The notes under the pieces: generated by a model | What the model was told of the DNA's origin: nothing | Database searches by the model: none | The model's input: the letters and a program-made list of their open reading frames with translations, nothing else | Position numbers and translations under genes: made by a program | Shown here: positions 1 to 10,023 of the stretch, one piece after another | How positions within the stretch are numbered: position 1 is the first letter of the stretch | How the letters are laid out: each line of letters opens with the position of its first letter | From: Pseudo-nitzschia pungens | Lineage: Eukaryota > Bacillariophyta > Bacillariophyceae > Bacillariales > Bacillariaceae | Direction of reading: 5' to 3' | NCBI GenBank assembly: GCA_037355855.1 | Contig: CM074763.1 | Location: 5,394,001 to 5,458,000 of the forward strand | DNA length: 64,000 nt

Positions 1-1104
1 TTCTATTGTCTAAAAATTCAAAGTGAAAGGTATAATTGATTCATTTTTGTGTTTTTCTTAACGGAAATAACAAAAGAAGTAACAATGACATATTTTGTCG
101 AAAGGAAAAGATACAAAAGCCTCCACGATTTTTCTTGTCTGATTCTTTTCTGCGGATCAATACAGCTCTCGTACGATAATCAAGGAATCAAATTAATCAC
201 GTAAAGTATGTCAGGGGCATACCGTTCGATGGATTCGTGCTAATAATTTTCACCTACTTCCTGTTAATCTGGTGATGATAGATTCCCGTCAGGCGAAAGG
301 GTCGCATTCCGAACGTCAAGTCAACAATTACTGACAAGGTGTGATAGTGGTATTCACAACAAAATGCTTTGTAGCTTAAGGAGCTTTCGAAGTGTGCAAC
401 AATGTTGCTTCTTCTTTGTATTCATCATCCTTCCTTTGGGTTGGTTTGTTTAATCTAGTGAACCGTCTGGTCTCGGAAAAAAACTCTGCTCAAGAACTCT
501 AAGTTGTTCATTTGTGTGATGATTGATCCAGTAATAATTATTGGTAGTCATTCCACATTGACGACTTATAAACAATACGATAGGATTTTGCATTTACTTG
601 TAAGGATTAAGGTTACTCATACCTGCGATGTCCCGGATGCTCGATGGTGTTGTTTCTGTTGATCGAGAACAAGAATTTCTGGAGATGCAAGGTCCTACGT
701 ACGGTAAGTTAACCTTACTCCCGACAAACAATAATCGTACAAAAATGCCTACACGTACCGTACCGGTGGCGTTGTAAATTCGATTTGTTGATGTTTTCGA
801 TTTCTGCGCCACTAAGATCTTACTTTATTCATACCAGTTGCACCAGAATTAGCCCGAAAAGGCGTATTATATTTACCAAAAAACATTCGTGGGTCAGATA
901 CTTTCGTGCTGTGTCAGATACATGCGCGTGCGCGCTTTACAAAAGCAGTATTTAATAATATCTGATCAATACTCCTTCAATTAATAAGTACACTTATTGA
1001 TTACTGTATCAGCGTATAATTAGTACGAGTTAATAGGGACTTCTTATTTCGTACAAAGTAGTGTTTTGACAAGAGACAAGAAGCATGCACGAGTTCAGAG
1101 TTAG
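1..1104. other. Intergenic, no gene recognised
   Basis: AT-rich sequence with no open frame that looks like a protein. It holds copies of the window-wide GTAAGGTTAC-type motif near 606-617 and 700-716. A phrase close to gtcagatac occurs twice near 893-925 and once more near 2981-2990, on the far side of the first foldback element; no target-site duplication could be proven. Confidence 0.5.
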
Positions 1105-2812
1105 GACACACAAGAAACAAACTATTGACTCTAGAAACAAACACTGTTTCTACTACAACTCCACCGGGGGGCAAACGCTAGCAACAAAAAGAACAAACAC
1201 ATAAATTTAAATTTCGAAACAACAACAACAACCACAACAAGTACAGCAGCTAAAAACACCCATTACCCTCAACAAAAACACTCCCCTTTGTCTCCAGCAA
1301 GCAAACCTCCAACAAACAAGAAGGAAACAAGCGCCGAAACGAAACAAGCAAACGCCCAAACAAGCAAACGCCGAAACGCAGAAACGACAGCAAGCAGCAA
1401 GCAGCAACCAACGCGTCGATAATACAGGGGGGGACAGCAAGCAGCAAACAACAAGCAACGCGTCGATAATACAGGGGGGACAGCAAGCAGCAAGCAGCAG
1501 CAACGCGTCGATAATACAGGGGGGACAGCAAGCAGCAACGCGTCAATAATACAGGGGGGGCAGCAAGCGGCAGCAACGCGTCGATATTACAGGGGGGGAC
1601 AGCAAGCAGCAGCAAGCAGTAACGTGTCGATAATACAGGGGGGAGACAGCAAGCAGCAGCAAGCAGTAATGCGTCGATAATACAGGGGGGAGACAGCAAG
1701 CAGCAACAAGCAGCAACGTATCAATAATACAGGGGACAGCAAACAACAACGCGTCGATAATACTGGGGACAGCAGCAGCAACGCGTCAATAATACAATGC
1801 GTAGATAATACAGGGGACAGCAACGCGCTGATATACGGCAAACAGCAACGCGTCAATAATACTGGGGATAGCAGCAGCAACGCGTCGATCTACAACAAAC
1901 AGCAACACGTTGATATGCAGCAAGCGTCAATATACAGGGGAGCAGCAAGCAGCGAGCAGCGAGCAGCAAATGACGTACAGGGGTTTCGCTGGGTTTGACG
2001 CGTGGATTATGTACTGTAAAGAGATACCCTAGCGCAGCCAAGACAAAGGCGATACAGTAGGGGGGGAACAGCAAGCAGCAAATAGCAGCAAAGCGTCGAT
2101 GATACAGGGAAGCAACAAACAGCAGCAACACGTTGATAGTACAGGGGGGACAGCAAGCAGCAGCAACAACGCGGCAATTTTCTAGGGGACAGCAGCAAAG
2201 CGTCGATATCCAAGGGGACAGCAGCAAAGATTCGATATACAGCAAGCAGCAGTGAAGCGTCAAATTTCAAGGGGAAAAGCAACGTGTTCATATACAGCAA
2301 GTAGCAGCAACGCGTCGACATGCTAAATCGTTTTTCCCGCAGACAAGGAATCCACGGGCTGCAAGAAGACCATGACAACAACAACAACAATACTAATAAT
2401 AATAATATACGTACAACAGCAGGTCGCGCAAGACAACAACCAACTAGTTCAAACACTTTAACGTTCCACAAACAATCAGGCGTTTCTTTCGTTGATTTGT
2501 TTTGATGTTTCGTTGCAACGTTTCGGCGTTTCGTTGCTTGTTGTTTGCTTGTTTTCTTTTGTCTATTTCTCTCTTCTTTGTTGGATCTTTGCTTGCTGGA
2601 GACAAAGGGGAGTGTTTTAATGGGTGTTTTTAGCTGCTGTACTTGTAGTGGTTGTTGTTGTTGTTGTTGTCGTTGTTGTCGTTGTTGTCATTGTTTCGAA
2701 ATTTAAATTTATGAATCGAAATTTATGTGTTTCTTTTTAAACAGTGTTTGTTTCTTACTACATATGGAGTTATTTGTTTCTTAGTACATAAGGAGTTTGT
2801 TTCTGTGTCAGC
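1105..2812. mobile_element. Foldback element with minisatellite core
   Basis: The outer arms are imperfect inverted repeats. The left arm runs from about 1105 to 1375 and the right arm from about 2520 to 2812. Shared blocks, read on the left arm, are gaaacaaacactgttt, aaatttaaatttcgaaac, a CAA/CAAC tract, acagcagctaaaaacaccca, ctcccctttgtctccagcaa and cgccgaaacg; each recurs in reverse complement on the right. Between the arms lies a tandem minisatellite. No transposase frame is present: the long minus-strand frames here are translations of the repeat (Cys/Leu-rich). This is a non-autonomous foldback element; its outer ends and target-site duplication are not resolved. Confidence 0.7.
1384..2322. 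repeat. Degenerate minisatellite, about 24 units
   Basis: Tandem units of roughly 20-48 bases, each carrying a core close to acgcgtcgataatacagggg followed by a variable run of cagcaag/cagcaa. Cores can be read at about 1411, 1459, 1503, 1538, 1577, 1624, 1671, 1717, 1750, 1782, 1800, 1825, 1848, 1882, 1909 and 1925, and again in degraded form from about 2094 to 2310. A break at about 1970-2060 interrupts the array. Units grow more divergent toward the right end. Confidence 0.85.
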
Positions 2813-3217
2813 AAATTTGTTTCTTTGAAAGTATTCTTCTCATAAGCACCTCGAGGGTGTGCGATCGCGCGTATTATGGTTGAATTTGATTGGTTAATAA
2901 TTAATCTCAAGCACTTACGATATTGTGTCAGAGAAAGGGACCGTAAGGATTAAAAGTGCACGCAAATCGTTAAGAGAGGTGTCAGATACTGTTTAGATAT
3001 ACCAATAATAATCTCTTATTATTTTTTTCGTACCGAAGTGCTAATTTGCAGTTCCACATCTACATCCTTATCTACTTCTGTCTCTTTCAATTCTATCTTA
3101 GTTCGTTACCGGAGCGATAAGTACCAGAGTTTTGCAACCTCAACACCAAGTCCTGAGCGTTGTTCCCGGGGAACGGTGAGAAAATTCCTCTCAACAAATT
3201 ATGGTACGAGTACCAGG
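2813..3217. other. Intergenic spacer between two foldback elements
   Basis: No gene seen. AT-rich, with the short frames expected by chance. Confidence 0.5.
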
Positions 3218-3975
3218 TACCATAAATCAGGGGTCATAATATAAGAAGGGGTACGCCACGATCACTAAAAATCGGCAATTCATATTCCATGTGTGGTCCA
3301 AAATAGAAAAATTTCCCTCAGTCAATTTTTTTTTTCGCATAATTTACTGCATATCACTAGTAAAAGTGTACCTGATAAAGCAACTTACCAAGTACACTTC
3401 CAATCACTCTCCAACTTTTAAATTTGATATGCAGTTCACGTATATAGTTGAGAGTCAAGTAGTAAGTACCTTTTTCAGTTTACATCCATCTGCTGTCTGA
3501 TATTGCTGATTCAAACTACCAGTGATCTGTGCCTTCCACCTGGAATATAAAGTACAAAATCGGATCGTCCGTCCGTCATCCGTTTTATTTTTATTCAATT
3601 AAAAGCTTCCACTTGGAACCAAAATTTGGACCATCCATCCAAATAAATTACTTTATCTTCCATCCATCTAGAGTGAAAAGCAGTTACATATTCATGATCC
3701 TTGTAAAAAATTGGGCTAGATACAATATTCAAATATTGTTTTGTTACAATTTTTGATGGAGTTGTTATAGATTGAAGTGTAATAGTTTTTGTTAGTATTA
3801 TGCAGTGAAAGTGGAAAAAAAAATTGAGGTTGAGGGAAATTTTTCTAAATTGGACCACACATGGAATATGGAGTGCCATTTTTTTTTTACTAGTATTTGT
3901 ACGTCGAACACGGACGACGGACAGACGTCGTGGCACACCCCTTCTTATTATGACCCCTGCCATAAATACCGTACG
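3218..3975. mobile_element. Second foldback/MITE-like element
   Basis: Inverted arms of about 150 bases each: left 3218-3370, right about 3805-3975. Matching blocks include caggggtcataat near the outer end, aagaaggggt followed by gccacga, ccatgtgtggtcca, agaaaaatttccctca and a T-rich run, then actgcata. The interior holds two related phrases beginning cttccacctgga (about 3535) and cttccacttgga (about 3606) that look like an old internal duplication. No coding capacity is recognised, so it is a non-autonomous element. Outer flanks are GTAC-rich, which hides any target-site duplication. Confidence 0.6.
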
Positions 3976-4709
3976 ACGTGTAATAATCGTAGTAGTAAAT
4001 CGTACCGTAGGGTATTGTTGAATACCATAACCCCAATCTGTCCCCTATATATTTGGGGGAATGCAGCGGATAGTTATGCGGACATACTGGTACAAATCCA
4101 CGACTCCGCCTACGGCGAAGACATCGTACCGTCCTCCTTGTGATGGGAAACAGCTTGCAGAAAGCTTCCACGCGCAAGGCATTTACGAAATATGGTTACC
4201 GGCAACAGTTCTCGTGCGTTCATTGGTTCAATAAGTGGCTCCCAGCTGCCGGCAACGGTTTCGTGCGTCTGTCTCTCGTTGCTATTCAAGTGGTTTCGTA
4301 GTAGTGTTCTCATCATTTCTGTTCTTCGGTTCGAAAAACAAAAAAATACCTCTTGTTTCGTGCATCACTCGCAACGAGAATATCGTACTAGAGTACTAGA
4401 ACATGCCGATCGATCGATTCCCTTCCTTCCATTTCTTCGTCACAATCCTTAGGAATTTATTGTGTTCCATAGACTCGACTGGAACTGACCAAGACTAGAC
4501 ATCATTGCACTTGGAGGATACCGAAGAACGATCATCCATCATTCTCGAGAACCTCCTTTCTCATAATTTTTTCTTCAGCACAAACTGATCCAAATCGAAT
4601 CATTTGTTCTTGGTTGCTTGCAATTTCGAAGATTCATTGCCAAAACAGTATACCCCACGGTTCACCCACCTGCCTACCTACCTACATACATATTTTATCA
4701 ACAAACACC
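3976..4709. other. Upstream region of the CP12 gene
   Basis: No gene recognised; chance frames only. The last 100 or so bases are C/A-rich (acccacctgcctacctacct...) and precede the CP12 start codon, consistent with a 5' leader. No defined promoter element was identified. Confidence 0.4.
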
Positions 4710-5658
4710 ATGAAGCTTGTTCTTTCCGCACTCGTTGCCGCCCTGGCCTTCTCGTCCTCGGAAGCCTTCACCGCCCAGCTCCGCCGCAACCGAGTCCCCA
4801 CACCCATGATGGCGGTCCGTGCCAGCTCGGACCACCTCGTGGCGGAAGCCCTCGAACTCTCCAAAAAGTACGGTGCGACCTCCAAAGAAGCCCGATTGGC
4901 CTGGGAAGCCGTCGAGGAAGTGAACGCGAGCGACAACAGGTGAGTGGGTGAGCGAGCGAGAAAGGGACTGGCCTCTTGTCGTCGTCTTCGACATGAACTC
5001 TTGGAACCGGGCATTGGAAGGTGCAACGGCTTCCGAGAGTTGGTTGCGGTTTTTGAGTCGATTCGAGTTGCAGTTGCAGCTGGAATGCGGTTCTCTCTAT
5101 CATCCTTGTACGAACGAGCCTCCGTTTGGAATCAATGTCTGACATTTCGTTCCTCGATCCCTTCTGTTTTTCCCATTTTTAATTTGTGGGCAACCCACTA
5201 AACAACCCACCACCAAATCCCACAGCGTGGCATCCATGGGTTCTCTCGCCGACGAGTGCGACGTCGAGCTCAACTCCCAGGAATGCCTCGAATACAGCGC
5301 GGCCCTCGATGAATTGCAGGAATTGCTAAAGGCCAACCAGCCCAAGATCACCAGTCTCTCGGACGACATTGCCAAGAGGGTCAGCAACGTCAAGCTCTCG
5401 ACTCCCAACGCGTCCTCCGCTCCCCAGAGCCAGGAACTCCAGGCCGCGCTCGAGGAGGCCCGCCGCATCACCGAGGAGGAGGGACTGGGCTCACCCGCCG
5501 CCGCCGTGGCCTGGGAGGCCGTGGAAGAAATCGCTGCCTCCGGGAGCGCCACCGCCCTCGGTGGCAAGCTGACGGAGGACGAGTGCTTTTTGGAGGCCGC
5601 ACAGGAGGCCTGCGCCGCGCTGGAAGAGCTGAACCGAATCATGGAGAACCGAAATTAG
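4710..5658 (+). CDS. CP12: Plastid CP12 with two tandem CP12-type modules
   Basis: CP12 proteins are small redox-switched scaffolds of the Calvin cycle that bind GAPDH and, in many algae, other partners in the plastid stroma. Exons are 4710-4939 and 5226-5658; the 286-base intron starts gtgagt and ends cacag, and the junction codon is AGC, giving 220 residues. Residues 1-20 are a signal peptide ending SSSEA|F, with Phe at +1 as in diatom plastid presequences; a transit peptide follows. The CP12 core AWEAVEE occurs twice, at residues 64-70 and 172-178. Each copy is followed about 24 residues later by a C-x8-C pair (Cys88/Cys97 and Cys197/Cys206), the spacing of the canonical C-terminal CP12 disulfide. 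The N-terminal Cys pair of green CP12s is absent. Residues 100-135 are helix-prone and may form a coiled coil. Confidence 0.88.
4940..5225 (+). other. Intron of CP12
   Basis: GT-AG intron of 286 bases with strong donor gtgagt and a pyrimidine-rich tract before the acceptor cacag. Retaining it would break the frame between AWEAVEE and the first Cys pair. Confidence 0.85.
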
Positions 5659-7068
5659 TTTTGGCCGGGCCGGGTTGGGCCGGGCCGGGCCGGATTCGAT
5701 GAAACAATAATGGAATGTTTTGGAGTATTATACGGTACGACAGATGGCGGAGGCAGACCCGCGGCTAACTAAGGGAATCCGATGCTCTCTCTTGTAATCC
5801 ACGGTTCCATAGCTTTCGAATGCGATCCTTTTACGAAATAATTATAACACTACTACTAGTACTAGTAAAACGCGTGGTATGCCACGATAGAAAAAGAACT
5901 CAAACATTGGTCGAACGGGAAGGTTCTTCCTCTCTCTGTATCACACCGCATATCGTATGGACAGGGCTCGTCATTTCGCCAGTGATACCAACCTACATTG
6001 CCATGCCACCCGAGGTCTAGTATGATTACTACTATTAGTACTAGTACTAGTAGTAGTATTACTCCTGTAGTAGCACCAGGTAATAACCCATCCTTCGTAC
6101 TCTTGGTTTGGCTCGTGTCCGACCTACTAAGCAGTGAAAAGTACTCGGCGCGCAAAGCATAGTATGCCAAAGTAAAGCTGAGAATGGTCAAATAGACCCA
6201 ATTCTTGCCAGAGAGAAGAACACCATGGTGAATATTAGTAAGGCTGTAGATGCCAAAATCCCTGCAAAATGAATGTGACTTAAAAAAGAACCAATAAAGA
6301 GATCACTGAAAACCCTCAGACCCCCCTCTGAGTCTGTCAATACATGAAAATGATGACGGTCTGAGGGTTTTCAGTGATCTCTTTCTTGGTTCTTTTTTTT
6401 TGGTACACGTCCGGAAAAAAAAACTTTTATTTCAATTGTTAGGCGATCCGTAATAACCTTACCCACACCTCGGATTTTGTATTATTTATTACCAGGTAAG
6501 GTTAATCTTACTGCTACTTCGTAAGGTTACTACGTACTACTATTATTTGGTATCGGGCACCGTTACGGTATTGCTGTCAGCTACCACACGCGGTAAGGTT
6601 ACCACCAGGCAGGGGTCACATGGTGCCGGGTAATAAGGATTTACGTATCATTGCACTATTCTAACACAATAATATACTGTGATGGTAACTACACAATATG
6701 CAACTAAAAGTATGAGTACCAGAAAACACGTACAAATCCTACGTGGGCTCATAAGGCGCGCGCAAAGCTCATTTGGTTACATTCTCTCACTCAGATGGGT
6801 GTCAGCGATGCCTAAGACCGTTAGAACGCATCACAAAAATATTTCGAAGTCAAAAACTCAGAACACCGTGTAAAATCACGTGATAAAAATTGACATCGAT
6901 TCTTTTTTTAAATGTTATCTGATTTTACTTGACATCGGGTCGGCCAATCTGAAGAGCAGATCCACAGACCGACAAGGGTAACAACAATAAACTTGAAATA
7001 ATTAAACCTGCCTTATCAGCAACAACAGGGGTACTTCCCCTATCTGACAAACAGCAATCAGCAGCGCC
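5659..7068. other. Intergenic, motif-rich
   Basis: No gene recognised. Immediately after the CP12 stop there is a short gggccgggttgggccgggcc repeat. Motif copies of the GTAAGGTTAC family lie near 6455, 6495, 6523 and 6590. The hairpin at 6281-6401 is listed separately. Confidence 0.5.
6281..6401. repeat. Near-perfect 42-bp hairpin (MITE-like)
   Basis: The left arm (6281-6322) and the right arm (6357-6401) are near-perfect reverse complements: taaaaaagaaccaataaaga pairs with tctttcttggttctttt, and gatcactgaaaaccctcaga pairs exactly with tctgagggttttcagtgatc. The loop is about 35 bases. The size suits a small MITE or a long-stem non-coding RNA; no protein is encoded. Confidence 0.75.
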
Positions 7069-9360
7069 TCAGCGCAGATTTGGATTTGGTCGGGCGCTTT
7101 GGTTGTCCTTTCGGATCGAATCGCTAAGGCGTGTCATCGACACGTCTCCAAAGGCACGCCTGATCTTATTACATGCTGTACTCAGATCATTCCCTTTATT
7201 TAGCAACCTCTCTACACAATCCCATATCAGCTTCCTTCGGGCGTACTTAAATTTACAGCTCCCTCTCTCCCTTCTAGTGAAGTCCCTTGCTGGCTTTCGA
7301 CCACCAATCCCATTCTGATACTCATCCCACATCGCTTCGATAGTCCGAGGGTGTGGAAAGAGAGTAGCAGGCTTTCCACGCTCAGGAACACCTACTGGTG
7401 CAGCGCGTCTCACTGCTCCTCCTCCACCTCCAGCAGCTCTCCTAGCAGGAGCATACGACAATCCACGAACCATTGCACTCAGTGTTCGCAACTGCCGCTT
7501 TATCTCTGCGAGCTCTGCGAGCTGATGGTTCTTGATCTCTGCCACATTAGTTTGAGTAGTACAAGTCTTTGCATAGAGTGCATTCCTCCACTCTTGTCCC
7601 CCTCTTCCAAATCCTCCCTCTCTGTCTGCTGTATCATCATCAGGGATCTCGTCCATGTGCACGACGCCATCGTGGTTCGAAGGAATGATTCGAATCTGTT
7701 TCATTGGATTGTAATCTTCTTCTCCTCCATTTAGAAGTGAGTATCTGTTAACAATCAGCTGTCTCAAGTCAGGGGGAACCAAGTCTGCAGCAGTGGCATC
7801 ATAGCAAGCCCAAAGCAAAGGCTTCGCAAGGATGACAGCAACGCGATCCCCAAAGGCGCCGCGAATTGCAGGTGTTACAGACGCAGCAAGCCACTCGACG
7901 GTCACTGCGCTGTCCTGCTTCTCCTTATAATAACAGACTCCTCTGTGGCAGAGCCGGCTTCCAGCATTAATATCCGGCCAATCTAACTGAATTTCCAAGT
8001 ACCTGTCTTGCATTGCCTTACTAGTCTTCCATCTTGCTCTGTAGTTGACGTCGTCCTTTCCAGCGCCACAGCGTCTCGACATAGTAGTTGCCCACTTCTT
8101 AACAGAGTGGGTCCCTAGTTGCTTGTCTCCTGCAAATCGAAAGCGACCACTTTGCAATACTGCTTTCGTTGCTCTTTGGTAGGCAAGCTTGCAGGTGTCA
8201 GCCTCCTTGTCAAGTTTCTTTGTCGTCGTGGAAGATCCAGCGCGTGTATCTCCCTCGGCGAATAGCCACTGGCTCAGTCGACCGGCTCCATGAGTGAGCC
8301 ATACCTCTAGGTAGACACCAAGTCCAAGCAATACACAGAACCGGGGATCCAAGGAGCCCATCAGCAACTGAAGGGGACAGTCCTTTTCCTCGTGTATGTT
8401 CTTAGACCACCTCATCTGCGCAGTTAGATAGCCCGGATAGGTTAGACTCTCGCGAATGCTTGCCTTCCTCATGTGGGAGGTATCGTCGCCTCTTGCAATT
8501 AGATGGAACTGGAACTTGAGCATGGCTCTGTGTCGTAGATTAACAATAGTAGGAGCCGGTCCAATTAGATCCAGCATTTGGATGAACTCATCCAGGGTAA
8601 ACGCTCTATCGGCTTGTCCCTCCTTTCCAAGCAATCGCGCCTCCTTCTTCTTTACAGCTTTGATTAGATTGTTAAGTTTTTTCGACTTAGTAGGATTGCC
8701 CTCCTCTTTAGTATCATCCCATGCTGAACTGAGTGGCATGAAATAGGAGATTGCTTTCTTCCAGAACTCCAGAGTCGACGCTCTTGCATAATAAGGGTTG
8801 TCCTCTGGACCCGGATCCTCCAGTCCGAATGCCCTGTAACACATCCACTTGTAGATGTGGTCCGGTTCGACAATAGAGAGCTCAGCATTCGTGAATACCT
8901 TGTTGCTGGGGTGGATGATCCCTGTAAAGTGGCTCATCATTTCAAGCAGTGTGGAATGATATTGTAGTAGCTGAGTGGGGGCATTAACATCATTCGGAAG
9001 GCTTGGTGGTCCAAGATTCTCCCGACGGGGAATAACGGGACGAGGTGGTCTATCGGGCTCATTCTCCCTTTCAGGGGGTTCTTCTGGAACTTCTTCTTCC
9101 TCCTCCTCGTCGTCTCCTTCTTGGGGAGCAGGAGGACGGGGAGCAGGAGGATGAGGAGCAGCAGGAACAGCACCACCAGCAGCATCAGCAGGAGGGGGCG
9201 CTGGTGCAGCATCCAACCGGGCGCGAGCGTCGGCATCCAGGGGGAATGCAGCTGCGAACGCTACGCTGTTTCGTGCTGCATCTGCCCTAGCAGCCCTGAG
9301 CCTTGCGCGCCTCTCCCTTTGCCTAATGGCTCTTGGATTCATAGACAGTTGCCTTGCCAT
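7069..9360 (-). mobile_element. Crypton-type tyrosine recombinase transposon, intact 763-aa frame
   Basis: Cryptons are DNA transposons that move with a single protein combining a tyrosine-recombinase domain and a GCR1_C-type DNA-binding domain, and leave no inverted terminal repeats. The frame is uninterrupted from the ATG at 9360 to the stop at 7069. The N-terminus is Ala/Arg/Pro-rich and acidic (residues 1-110). The recombinase region carries a first-Arg candidate in LIARGDDTSH, the His box THSVKKWATT, a Trp in RARWK and the nucleophile candidate in DRYLEIQ. The C-terminus (about residues 670-763) has TIEAMWDEYQNGIGG, then a basic helical stretch (FKYARRKLIWDCVERLL), matching the layout of GCR1_C. 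The His box reads H-S-V-K where H-x-x-R is usual. Flanks show no terminal repeats, as expected. It could still move or be domesticated; expression is unknown. Confidence 0.75.
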
Positions 9361-10023
9361 GGTGTTTTTTCTGTGAAATAGTGAGCAAAAGGTGGATTAC
9401 AGGGTATTTTGTGAAGCAATCGGAGACGCAAACGAGAGAAATTTCGTTCGTGTCTTTAAAATAATGCAACTGACGGTTGCGCACCTACACCCCCCTGCCC
9501 GATACGAAGTGCTCCAACTTTGTACCGAAGGTGGATGTCGAGGCCGTTAGTTACGAACGAACCGATAACACAAACCGCATGGAGGATTGTGTGTGGGTAA
9601 AGAATGCGGCTGCAACAGCAAACTAAACCAAACGGCATGTTTTGGTTCAATATTTATAAAAAAATAATGTTATCGCGGTATCATATTATACATATATATA
9701 TGATTTTGAAATGAAGAATACGTGTACGTACGAGTACTTACTCGTACCACATCAACCCATCAAATCAATACTGTATCAATACCAAGGTATCGGATGCTAT
9801 CGAGTTGATTTCGAACGAAAGTGCCGCGCTTCGGATAGTCTCCACACGTACTGGTTTTGAGAGTTGTTGATTGATTGTTTCTCCAGACGATATCTACAAT
9901 GAAGACCCGACAGACGTTTCTGTGTTCTCAACATTAGGGCATTGTTTTGCATATGTATGAGTGATGATCTCTTTCGGATGGGCATTGCTTGCATTTGTTT
10001 TGGTTTTGCTTTGGTTTGGTTTG
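9361..10023. other. Intergenic between Crypton and methyltransferase
   Basis: No gene recognised. The last 250 bases before the methyltransferase stop are its 3' flank. GTAC-rich short motifs occur near 9720-9750. Confidence 0.4.

Noticed and set aside
1384..2322. CRISPR-like spacing of the minisatellite
   Set aside because: Units are contiguous and degenerate without unique spacers of constant length; the genome is eukaryotic.
1207..2471. Several long minus-strand frames (up to 154 aa) over the minisatellite
   Set aside because: They are Cys/Leu-rich translations of the tandem repeat in three frames and have no independent protein character.
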